Source: Hesseltinella vesiculosa
Lineage: Eukaryota; Mucoromycota; Mucoromycetes; Mucorales; Cunninghamellaceae
Reading direction: 5' to 3'
Length of the DNA stretch: 64,000 nucleotides
NCBI GenBank assembly: GCA_002104935.1
Contig: MCGT01000009.1
Coordinates: 558,001 to 622,000, forward strand
Shown here one piece after another: positions 42,396 through 53,978 of the stretch (position 1 is the stretch's first letter; every line of letters begins with the position of its first letter). The position numbers were made by a program, and so were the translations under genes. Below the pieces are notes generated by a model. It did not search any database. It saw only the letters and a program-made list of their open reading frames with translations, and was not told where the DNA came from.

Positions 42396-43941
42396 TCATG
42401 GCGCCTGCTGAACGTCAGGGTCGTAGAAGGAAGGGTCTCGGGCAGAGCTGAAGTGGACGTTATAGGGATGGGAAGTCGGCACCATAAAGTTGGTGGTGAT
42501 GTGTTGGAGTTTCTCATCATCAAAGATAGCCAAGGAGGTATTTTCGATCACGGCCGGGCTTTGATCACCAAAGGCGTCGGTGAGAGGCAAAGAGGCAGGC
42601 CGTGCGCGTTTGAATGGAGAGCTGGTCTGGGAATATACCATGGTCGGGTCGGCACAAGTCGGTGCGAATGGGTGATAGATGTACATTGGGTGATTGGTCT
42701 CTGGGGGATAAATTGGGGCCAAGGATGGAAGGCTCGGTTGACCCATACTTGGTGGGGACGGTGGAGGTTCCATCGCGGTCAATGGGCGATGCTGTGAATG
42801 AATGTCATACAATTGTTGCCAAGTTTTGATCAGTAGCCGTGCACGTTGGTCCTGAGTGGATCGGCGATCGAAGAGCAGCTGACATGCCAACTTGAGCACA
42901 TCATAGATTTTCGTGTCCTGGACGTCAAAAAGGTAAGCCACCCTTTGTCACCTCGTTTTCCACCGGCCTTACCGCCACCAGCTGCTTGGTCACCGGCATC
43001 TGTTCGATTTCGGTCAATATCTGGTCAATCTGGGTCACATCGACTTCTGTCATCGGCAGTGATTCGGGGTTCTAGGGAAACAGCAGATCTGGTCAGCCAT
43101 TCTTTCAACTTCCATTCCATTTTTACCTGTTTTCTTTGACTCGCCAGGTGCTGCAAATGGTATCGGCAAGACAGGAGCCGTAGGTACCGTTGTTCGTAGC
43201 TCGGAGACTGTTCCGAGGCGGCCCGGAGAGACATTTGTTGGGCAGTGGAAGGTATATACTGGGGTGGAATCGTCAAAGGAGGTGGCTCGTTCGTGAAAGG
43301 AGGCAGGGCCTGCAAAGAAAAAGAGGTCAGTCAACGGTCAGGTGTCGAGCACATTTACTGACGACAGGGATAGGAGGGGTGGGCAGAGGAGCCGGTTTCT
43401 TCTTCAGAATGGAACGTTTGACAGGTTTGGCCACCTTGGCGGACGAAGCAGCCGTGGGAGGTGAATATTTGACATTGGCGTCCTTTAGCGCTTTGACAAA
43501 CACCTTGTGATCCAGCATTTGCTCCAAAGCATCTCGCAGCTTGGGTTGAGCGATCTTGTCATTGGCCAGATCTGTCTTGATCTTGTCCATGTTCAGTGGT
43601 CGAATAAACTGGGGGCCAAAAAACCCACTACAGCAAAAAAAAAAAAAAAAAAAATGAAGCTTGTCAGCATCCTGCTGATCTCCACTCCAGACGTACTAAT
43701 CCAAGGATCCAAAAAAGAACACTGGATACAGTCCTAGTTTCCTCTTCTTCCTTTGATTGGCAACAGCCTTGGGTAGATTGCTTTCCGCTTCAATCTAGAC
43801 AATCGCGCGAGCGAGAGAAAGACAAGGATCAGTCGCAAGGCAGCTCATGTTCAACCTTACAATGGCCGGCCACCATGGAAAGCCTTTAATTTTGGCAAAC
43901 ACTTTTTCTCCTGCTTCATAAGTTTTCACAACTTTGCCCAT
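42396..43941 (-). CDS. PWWP-domain protein with TFIIS N-terminal-like domain
   Basis: Chromatin-associated protein with LEDGF-like order. Six exons. The PWWP domain opens the protein: EAGEKVFAKIKGFPWWPAI, and YPVFFFGSLDYGFFGP completes the aromatic cage; in this family it reads methylated H3K36 or H4K20. A linker rich in Lys/Pro follows (KRSILKKKPAPLPTPP). A helical bundle resembles the TFIIS-N/LEDGF integrase-binding fold: QIDQILTEIEQMPVTKQLVA, then TKIYDVLKLACQLLFD and RARLLIKTWQQLYD. The last 140 residues are Pro-rich and disordered. MGKVVKTYEAG was taken as start, since PWWP domains often lie at the extreme N-terminus; an upstream exon is possible because an in-frame acceptor-like CAG sits just before it. 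About 400 residues. Confidence 0.75.
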
Positions 43942-45209
43942 GCGTAAGTCAAATGCTGTCAAAAAAAAAAAAAAGGAATGGAAGAAAAAGAGGTGAAGAA
44001 AAAAGGGGGCCGGGGGGGGGGAGGTTTGAGTGATAGATTTTTGACACTCCGCTCACAATCGCCTGGCGTCCTGAACTACGGGGAAAAGAGCGTTGCATCC
44101 ATGCAACAGAATAGCATGACCTTTGACTCTGCGTTCAAAAACATCAAAGAATATCAGCCTGGAGGCGTCATGCTAGCCTAGCTATAAAAAGAAGCGGGCT
44201 GGGGATGAGATCTAGCGAGGCTGTGACCAAGGGCGGAGGGTTTCCAGCCACCGTTTTACATACTGCTTTGATATCGCGATCAATGACTCGCTCGCAGTTG
44301 GCACATCTGAGCTGATGCTGCGCATGCTGTTTATGTGAGAGTGGGAGGGGCCAAAAAAATAACGGAAAATCAATCGGTTGGGTAGGAAAAAATGATAAAA
44401 AGAAGTAGCGAAGTCATACCCGAAAAATGGGATCAGAAAAGACAGGAGCAGGGGCATAAGGAAGAAATCAGCAATATTTCATGCAATGTGATGCGATGCA
44501 TTTCATCACTTTATCATTTCCCCAGGTGTGATCTTTGCCTCGGAAAGGAAAGAGGAAAACGCAGAGAACGGGGCTGGGAGACGCACAAAAAGGTGAATTT
44601 AGGCTTATGCTCGGAAGAATGGGCAATGGCCAGATACCATCATCTTCTTGCTTTTGGCATCTGTCACTTTCAGGTGGCACGGACGATGGTATCATTGGCG
44701 TGAAAAAGTTCTTAAGAGTCGCCGCAAAGAGATGTCGACTTGATAACCAAAATGGTTCGTGCGTCCGGTATGACAATTGCTTTTAAATAAAATTATTCAT
44801 TCTCGGACGATTCAGCAAGGTTTTTTTTTTTCTTTGTCATGATCCGTCCCTTTCGAGATCTACTTCAAACTTAAACTTGACAAGAGGTGATCGGCGGAGC
44901 GACAGTCACGATGAAAAAAAAAATAAGCAGCTTGCTTCCAGACAAAAAGCCTTGCGTTTTGAAAACGCACGAGCCGTTTAGAGTTGGAGATTTCTCAAGA
45001 GAAAAAAAAAAGTGGGCACGGTCAGCGTTGCTGATTTTGGCAAGGTAAGCATGTCTGATTTGCTTCAGTCACTCTCACATGTCAAGTGCAAAACATCCAT
45101 ACTGGCCGCGGAGAATGAAGTAGCGGGAAACAGGAACGCTCCAAATAAAAAGAAATTTTAGTTCCTGCATTTTTTTTTGTTCTCTTTCAACTTTTTTTAT
45201 TGCTTGACC
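43942..45209. promoter_or_regulatory. Divergent 1.3-kb region between PWWP and acyl-CoA synthetase genes
   Basis: Contains A- and T-runs and a 10-G tract at 44011-44020. A plus frame ending at 44181 (SMQQNSMTFDSAFKNIKEYQ) looks partly natural but has no start or family and is not called. No tRNA-like B box was found. Confidence 0.4.
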
Positions 45210-47762
45210 ATGAAAACATCCACTGTGGAAACTGGCGCCCCTCAGCCTAATGGCGGCCGTATTCGACGATCTGCTCTGTCACCTGATGCTATTGTGCGAG
45301 TGCCAGCCAGCAATGTGCATACCCTTTATGACGTGTTGCAACACAGTGCAAAGAAGTATGCCACTCGCAATGCATTTGGCCGTCGCCGAGTCGAGAAGAT
45401 GATTGAAGAAGAAAAAGAAGTCACCAAGTTTATCGATGGCAAAGAAACCAAGCAAATGAAGAAGTGGAAGTACTTTCAACTGTCCCCTTATGAATATGTC
45501 ACCTACGCCGAAGCTTCCGTGCTGACCCACGCGATTGGCAATGCATTCATCTCTCTTGGTCTGGAACCCAAGGCCAAGGTTGAAATCTTCTCCAGCACCA
45601 CGTACATGACCTTTCTTTTGACGAGCGGCAACTCACGCTTCTTTCCGACACTTTAGGATGGACTGGCTGTTGATGGCTCACGGGCTTTTCACACAAAACA
45701 TGACCATTGTGACAGCATATGAAACACTTGGTGAAGAAGGCTTGTTACACTCGATGAACGAAGCTGAAGTCGAGGCTATTTTTACCTCTGTGGACCTGTT
45801 GCCAGTTGTTGCGCGTGCTGCTAAGAAATGCCCTACGCTCAAAGTCGTCGTGTACTCGGGTGAGCCCAACGCTACTCTGGCCGAAACGATCAAGCAAGAC
45901 GGCCAGGTCCAAGATGTGCTCACCATGGATGCCTTGATTCAGCTCGGCAAGGACTTCCCCAAGGAGCCCCGCCGCCCTGAACCCGAAGATCTCTGCTGTA
46001 TCATGTATACCTCTGGTAGTACCGGCAATCCCAAAGGCGTCATGCTCACTCATAAAAACATTGTTGCTGCCAGTAAGTGACAACAAAAAAAGAAGTAAAA
46101 AAAGGAAATCTCATTTCACTTTTTTTTTTTTTTTTTTCCTAGTCGGCGGTGTCAACTTGTCTATGGGTCATCACATTGGTAACAATGACAGCATGATGGC
46201 CTATCTTCCCTTGGCTCATGTTTTGGAATTCACGGTGGAAAACAGTAAGTTTTGTGGTTGCACTAGGTGCACTAGCATCTCACTTCTTGTCCGCAGGCTG
46301 CGTGTTCTGGGGTGTGACCTTGGGCTATGGCTCGATCCGCACGTTGACAGATGCCTCGGTGCGCAACTGCAAGGGTGATATCAAGGAATTCCGACCCACC
46401 ATGATGACCGGCGTGCCTGCCGTGTGGGAATCCATCCGCAAAGGCATCCTGACCAAAATCAACGCCTCTTCTCCTGCGGCTCAAAAGATCTTTGAAAAGG
46501 CTTACACCACCAAATCCTGGTTGTTTGAGCGCGGTATGCCCAGCAAGATCTTGGACGCTGTCGTGTTCAGCAAGATCCGTGAACAAGTCGGCGGCCGTCT
46601 TCGTCTGGCTCTCAGCGGCGGTGCCCCCCTGTCCGTCGAAACGCAAAAGTTTCTGTCCATCTGTCTCTGCCCTGTCCTTGGTGGGTTTGGCATGTAAGTG
46701 AAAATGAAAATCGTCTGCGTAGACTCACCCCTTTTCGGTTCGTTTGAATAGGACGGAAAGTAGGTGCAGCTTCAACACATTCACCACATAGACATGTACT
46801 CATCTTCATTTTTTTTTTTCGCTCTCTTTCTCTCGATCAGGTTGTGGGTAAGTTTTCAAATGTGACCTGGCAAGTGCAGCCCTGTCTCACGATTTTGCTT
46901 TTCTTTCTTTAGCATGTCGACATTGATGACACCTGTAAGCATCTGCTGCATTAGCCTTGTTGGCCATGGGTTACTTATTTTTCATTGTAGGAATTGTTTG
47001 GTTTTAACCACGTGGGCAGCCCTGTGCCTTGTTGTGAAATCAAATTGGTGGACGTGCCCGACGCCAACTACCTTTCAACAAACCTTCCCAAGCCTCAAGG
47101 TGAAGTGTGGGTGCGAGGTCCTTCGGTCACCAAGGGCTACTGGAAGCGCGAAGATATCACCAAAGAAACCATCACCGAGGACGGCTGGTTGCAGACAGGC
47201 GACATTGCTGAATGGAATGAAAACGGTACGCTCAGCATCATTGATCGTAAAAAGAACCTCGTCAAACTCAGCAACGGCGAGTACATTGCGCTGGAAAAAC
47301 TTGAATCCATCTACAAGAGCTCGTTGTTTGTTGGCAATTTGTGTGTGTATGCAGACTCCTTGGTGGGCAAGCCCGTGGCCTTGGTCTTTCCTTTAGAAGC
47401 CGCCCTGCGAAAATGGGCCGGCGACAATGGCGTCGAAGAAAAAGACTGGCATCGTCTGTGCCAACTGCCCGAAGTCCGTAAGGCTGTACTTGGCTCTCTG
47501 ACCGACGTTGGCAAACAAGCCGGCCTCAAGCCTGCAGAATTCCTCTTTGATGTCTACCTTTGTGATGAAGAATGGACCTCGGACAATGTAAGATGCTCAT
47601 GACAAAAAAAAAAAAAAAAAAGAGAGGGGTGGGCAGCGAGTCTCATCTTTTTTTTTTTTTCTCCAGGGTCTTTTGACAGCAGCTCAAAAGATTAAGCGTC
47701 AAGATATCAACAAAAAATTCAAGGATGAGCTTGAAGTGATGAACCAAGCTCAACGTTCCTAA
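45210..47762 (+). CDS. FAA1: Long-chain acyl-CoA synthetase
   Basis: Activates fatty acids to acyl-CoA through an acyl-AMP intermediate; fungal Faa1/Faa4 type, also used in fatty-acid uptake. Nine exons keep frame: 45210-45601, 45657-46072, 46143-46244, 46297-46693, 46752-46759, 46841-46847, 46913-46934, 46991-47587, 47667-47762, giving 678 residues, the normal length. The AMP-binding P-loop is [19 protein letters not shown]; the adenine motif is rebuilt as GFGMTESCGMSTLMTPE only if three tiny exons of 8, 7 and 22 nt are used; [11 protein letters not shown] and [20 protein letters not shown] supply the hinge and the C-terminal catalytic part. The symbol is by similarity; FAA4 would be equally fitting. 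Confidence 0.93.
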
Positions 47763-48225
47763 ATAATAATTCATACCACCTCCCATCTTTCTTACTTTTC
47801 ATGACCCTTTGTCTAATGCAATAAATTCATTACCCACTCCTTTGACAGAACCTGGATTTTCGTTAGAAAATCATGCTTCTTTGTGTTCCCAAGCCCATGG
47901 ATTTTTTTTTTTTCAAAGCCTGAATTATCCTCATTGGGATGTTTCGGAGCTCCAACCCAACATCACTTTTCCAGCACAAACAAGGCAAACGAGGTGCAGG
48001 ATTAGTGGAGGGATGCACAGAACATCAAGAACACACAACATCGAACCCACCTTTTTTTTTTTCTCGTTTTCTTTAGGCAACACAAAAAAAAAATCCAATG
48101 ACTGCTGGAGGTGACACAAAGTAGATGAATTTGCAGTCGATCAGAAAATTAAAAAAAAAGGGAGGGACCTTGAAAATTTTCAGCTGCTTTTCCCTTTCAC
48201 TCCTTTTTTTTTTTTGCACCTTTCC
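47763..48225. other. FAA 3' UTR and promoter of the Ser-rich sensor
   Basis: 463 bp. AATAAATTC at 47819 may be the polyadenylation signal of the acyl-CoA synthetase gene. T-runs at about 47900, 48052 and 48204. No coding frame accepted. Confidence 0.4.
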
Positions 48226-49345
48226 ATGGCTTCATTGTTTTCTCTTTTACTTGTCGCGGTGCTGTATAGTGGTTCGATCCATGCGCTAAATTTCAACCTA
48301 CCGTTTCCCAACCAGCTGGTCTTCGCGGGAACAAGTGTATTGACTACATGGGGTGGCCTGGGCAATGCCACTGCCACCAATCTGTATGTGGCTACGGGTG
48401 CCTCGGCTGACAATTGCACCATCATCAGCATCGTCCTCCAAAACACCACCTCCACTTCCACTATGGCGGCCATTCCCAAAGATGCCCCCAATGGTAACAC
48501 CTTTTTGCTCCTTGTCGGTAACGATACTCCTCCTTCACAAGCAACCGTTGGCCTCAGTATTTCTTTTGGCTCCAGTACCACGCCTTCGTCTGTTGCCACC
48601 GGCTCAGCTACCCCCACCGCCTCGGCCAGTGCCAACGCCACCTCCTCCATCCCCCTTACATCGTCTTTGATCTCGGCTACCGCAACCTCCTCCACCAGTG
48701 GCCCTACCGCCTCCTCCTCGGACGCTTCCACCTCGCCCTCCAACTCTTTAAGCACAGGTGCTATTGCTGGCGTGGCCGTGGCTGCCGCTGCCGCCGGCCT
48801 GGGATTGGTACGTCGGAAGCGGAGTGTAGAATCCAATTTCAAGTCTAACCGTTTTTTCGCATGAAAAAAAAAAGGTGGTGGTGGCCATTTTATTTGCGCG
48901 CCGCCGACGTAATCGCAAGGAAAAGCGCCATACCGAGTTGTTTGACGACCCTACCCAATTCGACCCTCCCTATACACCTACGTATAGTGCTGCTGGTTCG
49001 GGGATACATCACAACAACATGGCACCTTTGCCTGCATCGCCCTTTGATTCCTACAGCGATCCGGCCATGTCGTATTCTCGGTCCATTGCTCATTCCCAGG
49101 CCCCCGCGGTCTTTGCCAACACACCGCCCGGCTACCCTCCCCATGACGCTCCTATGGAAATGGTGCCCGGCCCTCAACCTTATTCATCTCGTACTGAACT
49201 TCCCATCAGCACTCGCACCGAAATCGAAGACTCAGCCAAGCATGACCCATTCACGCCATCGGTCGCCCTCAACAAACCAGACGAAGTTCTTCCCACCTCA
49301 CCCACCACACAGGAACCCAATGATAAACCTCATTCAAAATCTTAA
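48226..49345 (+). CDS. Ser/Thr-rich single-pass cell-surface protein (Kre9/Knh1-like N-domain, sensor-like)
   Basis: Two exons, about 355 residues. Signal peptide MASLFSLLLVAVLYSGSIHA; a small extracellular beta domain (residues about 21-120, WGGLGNATATNLYVATGAS, FLLLVGNDTPPSQATVGLSI) that resembles the Kre9/Knh1 N-terminal or Ser-Thr-rich membrane-anchored fold; a Ser/Thr-rich stalk (residues about 120-190) likely to be O-mannosylated; one transmembrane helix IAGVAVAAAAAGLGLVVVAI with stop-transfer ARRRRNRKEKRH; and a Pro/Ser-rich cytosolic tail. This layout is that of MID2/WSC-type wall-stress sensors, though no WSC Cys domain is present. The intron lies inside the membrane helix (after GLGL). 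Confidence 0.65.
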
Positions 49346-49628
49346 AAAAAAAACTGCATTGTCCTCTCCTTCATTTATTCATTTTTATTTGTAACCGTGC
49401 TAACCTCTTAATGACATCTATTCTGTCCCGCCAAAACCCAGAAAATAAAAAAAGAATGCGGAGATGAATGGTTGCGTCGATCGGGCAATGATTTACTGAT
49501 TCCAAAAAAAAAAAAAAAAAAGTGCAGAAACACATGTGAAAGAGCAAGGCATTAAAAATGGCAAGATGGGGCAAATAAACACAATGGAGGGGAGGGGGAA
49601 ATAAATACAAAAGCAAGAAGAAAAGGGT
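49346..49628. terminator. Convergent 3' ends of the sensor and Smr genes
   Basis: 283 bp with AT-rich DNA, an A-run at 49505-49520, and AATAAA-type strings on both strands (about 49443 and 49598) that may act as polyadenylation signals. Confidence 0.35.
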
Positions 49629-50699
49629 CTACATGATCAAACAAGTTTGGTTCTTGTTCAGGGTGTCGGTCACACGATCCAGCCAAGACATGTCGCCAGT
49701 ACCCTTGCCGAATTCAACATACAAGCAACCAGGATTGGGTCGACCAACTTCACAGCGCACTTGATACTTCTTGACCAGCTCTGTAATGGCAGGCTTCAGT
49801 TTGGCAATATGATCTAAGAAGGCGGCCGCGTTAGCTCTCGCATGAACCTCGCTGCACGTTCTTACCAGGGCTGTGAAGACCTTTGCCGACGATGATGGTC
49901 AGATCCTTGTAGCCTTCACGTTGACAGCGCTGCAGAGCTTCTTCCACGCGATCACTCGCCTCAGCCACAAACAAACCATGCAGATCAATTTCGTTAGGAG
50001 CGCGGCCAGCGTTTTTTTCTATTTTGCCAAGACCAGAAAAAAAAAAAGGTAAGACGACGCCAATGACTTTAGGAGGTTTTCTTACGGTTGTAAGCCAGAT
50101 CAGCGGCTTGTTGATTGTATTGCTTCATCAAACGATCATGCTCGTGTCCTTGATTGGATTCTTCCTTGGCTATGAAAGGAAAAAAAAAAAGAAAATGTCA
50201 GCATTTCTGTGAAAAAAAAAAAAAAAAGCCTGGGTTTTCCTTTTTTACCTCTTGCTCCGTCGCCTTGTTGATAAGCTGCCTGGCTGCGATCATAGCAAGC
50301 GTTGCGTTTTTCAGCTTCATCGTGGGCCATCGAACGCAGGCGGGTGTATTCAGGGTCGTCGTGTTCTTGTTGCACCTTGCCATAGTCATGGGAAGGCGAG
50401 GGCGTAAAGTTGGAGTGGGGCTGTTGCTGGTAGCCTTGTTGCTGATGACCTTGTTGCTGATGACCTTGCTGTTGAGGAGGTTGGTACGACCCCTGGTGAG
50501 GCTGAGGTTGCTGGTAACCACCTTGTCCTTGCTGATGACCGCCCTGGCCATGCTGCTGCTGATAGCCGCCTCCATGTTGCTGGTTCCCACCCTGACCTTG
50601 TTGTTGTTGCTGATCAAACTGGTCCTTGGCCTTTTTGATTTCCTGGATAATTTGAATGCCTTGCTTGACATTGCTGCTAAGAGATTGAGAATTGCCCAT
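49629..50699 (-). CDS. DUF1771-Smr domain protein with predicted N-myristoylation site
   Basis: Four exons, about 280 residues. The start MGNSQSLSS fits the myristoylation consensus (Gly2, Ser6). Residues about 30-95 are Gln/Gly/His-rich low complexity. The DUF1771 helix pair follows (EYTRLRSMAHDEAEKRNACY, then AKEESNQGHEHDRLMKQYNQ). The Smr domain is complete: NEIDLHGLFVAEASDRVEEA with the DLHG motif, TIIVGKGLHSPG for the second GxG-type motif, and ending CEVGRPNPGCLYVEF. Smr domains bind or cleave RNA or DNA; stand-alone eukaryotic DUF1771-Smr proteins (yeast YPL199C, Cue2 relatives) are linked to mRNA quality control. The substrate here is unknown. Confidence 0.88.
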
Positions 50700-51255
50700 G
50701 ATCGATGACTTTTTTTGAAAAAAAAAGGAGGAAAAAGAAGGGGAAAGGAGAGAGGGGAAGAGCTTTTTTTAATTTTGAAGGATTTGAAACACAAACAAGG
50801 CTGATTTCCAAATTTGGACCAGAAGTTTCAGTTTCAAAATGAATTGTTGAAGCCGTGCCAACATGCGCGTCAAAAATGCCAACGACACACGATGATTTGC
50901 TGGCTGTTTCCGCTCAAAGAACGATGGAAAACGGGTCCATGCCAAGAGGAAACGGGCGTTTCTTTTTTTATACTTGGGGTTGCACAAGTGAAAAAGAGCC
51001 ATCCAAGAGGAAACAGGCAACATTCACCAGTGGCGAAATTAAAAAATGACAATGCAAGTGGAGAGTCATGAAGAAAAAGGACAAAGCCATCCATTGCTCT
51101 TTGGGTTTCTTTTTTTGGAGAATTGCAGCTGACAACCGGAAAATAAAGGCGAGCAATGCTTCTCCCTGAGCCTTTTGCTGTAATAAAAGCGGGCTGCATT
51201 CTTTTTCTTTATTTATTTTTTCAACTTTGAGTTTTTTTTCTTTCAGCTTTTTGCA
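50700..51255. promoter_or_regulatory. Divergent promoter region Smr gene / DUF962 gene
   Basis: 556 bp between divergent starts. AT-rich with CT-rich leaders near both ends; the open frames here are low-complexity. No repeat or RNA gene seen. Confidence 0.4.
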
Positions 51256-52074
51256 ATGGCGGTGTCTGATCTCTTTAACCTGAAGAAACAACTTGTTCAG
51301 TATGGTTCCTATCATAACAACAAGGCCAATGTTGCCATTCATATGATTTTTGTGCCAACGATTTTATGGACTGGTAACGTTTTTTTTTTTTAAAAAAATG
51401 GACAAGCTCTGATGAATGCATATTTATTAGTCATGGTGTTCTTTGCTAAAAGTGGACAGGTGTTGGCTGTGCCGGCATCTGCCAAATGGCTAAAAGCTGT
51501 GGGTCCCAATGCAGCATTCCTCGCCACGGCCACCATTACATCTTACTATGCCATTCTGGACCCCATTGCCGCGGTAAAGATAAAAGGCGTGGTCACGTGC
51601 ATGCATCACCCTCCCCTCCAACGTGATGAACTGACCTTTTTTTGATTTTATACATAGGCTCTCTATTCCCCTGTGCTGTACGGTATGCTGTACACAGCCA
51701 CCCAATTCCAACGCACCAATCCCAATGCCAACAAGATCGCCCTGGCCATTCATGCTATCTCCTGGATCTTCCAATTCCTCGGCCATGGCGTGGCTGAAAA
51801 GCGCAAGCCTCGATTGATGGATAACTTTATGCAAGGTAAAAAAAGTTTTTTTTACGCCACCGTGTGTGGGAGAAGGATTGAAAGGCTGACAATCATTTTG
51901 GGTATCATATTACGTGTTTAAGCTATGGTGTCAGCTCCTTATTTTGTATGGTTTGAATTGCTGTTCAGCCTGGGTTATCGTCCTAAATTGTACAAGACCG
52001 TGATGTCTGAAGTGGAGCAAAACGTGGCCGCTTTCCGTGCTGAAGAAGCTGCCAAGAAGTCCAAATCCTCTTGA
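51256..52074 (+). CDS. DUF962/Mpo1-like 2-hydroxy fatty acid dioxygenase
   Basis: Small ER membrane enzyme family; yeast Mpo1 removes one carbon from 2-hydroxy fatty acids in phytosphingosine breakdown, using iron and oxygen. Four exons, about 195 residues, the normal size. Conserved parts are YGSYHNNKANVAIHMIFVPT (the H-x2-N-x4-H-x4-P iron-ligand block), a membrane region ATATITSYYAILDPIAA, and HAISWIFQFLGHGVAEKRKP, which carries two more His, then PYFVWFELLFSLGYRP and a Lys-rich tail. Introns are marked by T-runs. The start follows a short CT-rich leader. Confidence 0.88.
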
Positions 52075-52440
52075 AGAACTCCTTCCTCTTTCTACCTGTA
52101 CTCCTATCCCCCCCTCCTCTTTTTTTTTACAAGAGACCCCTCCTTACCTTTTCAGTACCTTTACAGTGATGTAAAGGCTCTCCCTTCAATGAAGATTCCC
52201 TACTGTATCATGACCTCACACTCAATAAATATGTTTTTTAACCGAGGAATCTGCTCAGAAGAAAAAAAAGGGGCAAAGCAATGGCGAACGAATCAAACAT
52301 TTAAAATAAATACGTCAAACGCGTGCGGCAGCACTATAAAAAAATAGGAGATCAAAGGGATTATGGACAAAAAAGAAAAACTACAAAAAAAGGGGAGCTG
52401 GAGGATGCTGAAGTCAGGGAGACGCTCATGGCCAGGTTAA

Positions 52441-53424
52441 CTATGGGTAATGAGACACAGGAGGCGAATGATGTTGAGCAGCAGGAGTGACATGGGGATC
52501 ATGGTCATCGTAGGCATTGGGAGCCGAGTAGGTTCCGGCGGTAGAAGGAGCCGGGACGTTGGCATAGATTTCATAATGTTGAGCGTCTTGATGGGCAGGA
52601 GGCGGATACTGCATTGGAGAAGAGTTGTAGCCGTCGTAGTAAGCGGCAGGCGCAGGCGAGTAATAGGCGCCGGAGATGGCCTGGTCAGGATACGCCATGT
52701 TGGGATTGACGACGGGTGAATGCGTACCGGTAGCTTGTGGGTAGTAGCCCGAGGAGGCAGAGGTGGGGGAGTTGTAGCCATACGACCCGCCGTTGTTATA
52801 GTCGTTCCATTGGCCATGCTGATAGTTGGGGTGGAGGCCGTCGGCAGCCTGGGCGGCGGCAGCAGCCATGGCTGGGGAGGCTCGGGTGTTGTTGGCATTA
52901 AAATCGAGGTTGTTAAAGTCATCGTCATACATGGCCTTCTTCCGCTTGTTACGGCGAGACTTGGACAAGAAGGCGTAGCCGAAGCCAAGGGCAAGCACAG
53001 CCACAAACCCACACACTGAACCAGCAATGACGGCGGTGTTGTTGACTGGCGCACCAGCATCGGACGACGACGAGGCGCTGGGAGCCGATGAAGAGGAGGT
53101 GTCACTGGACGACAGGTCACTGGACGACAGGCTGGAGAGGGAGGACGACAAGGAAGAGAGCTGGGCGCTGGAGGTTGGACGGATCGACGACACAGCCGTG
53201 CTGTTAGGGTGGACCAGACTGCTGGAAGGTGCACTGGAGCTAGCATGGGTCACAGGCTGTGACGACACTCCGCTGGAAGCAGGTGGGTGATGGCTCTCGG
53301 TGGGTGTGGCTACTGCTGACGACGTCGACGACTCACAGAAGATACCCAAAAAACAAGCTTCGGCCGGCCGGGCCAGCAGAAGCCAAGACATACAAACGAG
53401 CAGTGTAGACAATGTCAATTTCAT
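52441..53424 (-). CDS. Ser-rich single-pass surface sensor (MID2/WSC-like layout)
   Basis: Single exon, 327 residues. Signal peptide MKLTLSTLLVCMSWLLLARP; a short Cys-containing segment (ACFLGIFCES); a Ser/Thr stalk of about 100 residues including long Ser runs; a transmembrane helix TAVIAGSVCGFVAVLALGFG; stop-transfer KSRRNKRKK; and a Tyr/Pro/Asn-rich cytosolic tail of about 165 residues with repeated Y-Y and PxY motifs. The order matches the gene at 48226 but sequence outside the membrane region is different. No WSC domain is seen, so this is MID2-like at best. Convergent with the DUF962 gene (367 bp apart). Confidence 0.65.
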   Translation of the reverse strand: MKLTLSTLLVCMSWLLLARPAEACFLGIFCESSTSSAVATPTESHHPPASSGVSSQPVTHASSSAPSSSLVHPNSTAVSSIRPTSSAQLSSLSSSLSSLSSSDLSSSDTSSSSAPSASSSSDAGAPVNNTAVIAGSVCGFVAVLALGFGYAFLSKSRRNKRKKAMYDDDFNNLDFNANNTRASPAMAAAAAQAADGLHPNYQHGQWNDYNNGGSYGYNSPTSASSGYYPQATGTHSPVVNPNMAYPDQAISGAYYSPAPAAYYDGYNSSPMQYPPPAHQDAQHYEIYANVPAPSTAGTYSAPNAYDDHDPHVTPAAQHHSPPVSHYP

Positions 53425-53978
53425 GATGATTTCAGCTCAATGTCGATGCCAAAAAAGTAAAGCAGCAAGCTCCTTAAAAGAGTGAGATCTTGGGTGATGG
53501 GGCTCGACGTGAAAAGAAAGAGGCGCGAGCGGCGGTGGTGAAGTTCGTTTTTTTTTTTTTGAAGGTCAACCAGGACTACTAAGCAGCAGAAAAAAAAAAC
53601 GATGCAAAAGAAAAAGAAAAAAAGAAAAAAGGAACGGAAAGGGAATCTAAAGGTAATGAATTGGACGCTGATAAAAAGAAAAGAAAAGGAGGAAGCAAGC
53701 AAAAAAAAAAAGAAGTGAGATGCCGCCCCGAACGAAAAAAGGGGGCAAAACCCAGGAGTCAGTCGCTCGTCATTGTTCAACAAGCGGAACAAAATTTTTC
53801 ACTCTCATTAACATTGGGACACCTGATTGGCTGCAGCGATAGACTTTTAATCTTACTGTTGCGCGTGAAAATTTTTTTTATTTTTCTGTCATTCAAAAAA
53901 GGACGATCATCTGACAACGAGAAAAAGAAACGAACTTCAGCACCTTTCCAGGGTCAGCAGTGGGTGAACCGTGCTTTA
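53425..53978 (-). promoter_or_regulatory. Upstream region of the Ser-rich sensor
   Basis: 554 bp with alternating A- and T-runs. Frames on both strands are low-complexity. It also holds the 3' flank of the Tag1-like gene. Confidence 0.35.

Noticed and set aside
43978..44181. Plus frame ending SMQQNSMTFDSAFKNIKEYQ...
   Set aside because: The last 40 codons look natural, but there is no start, acceptor or family, and the 5' part is poly-Lys/Gly.
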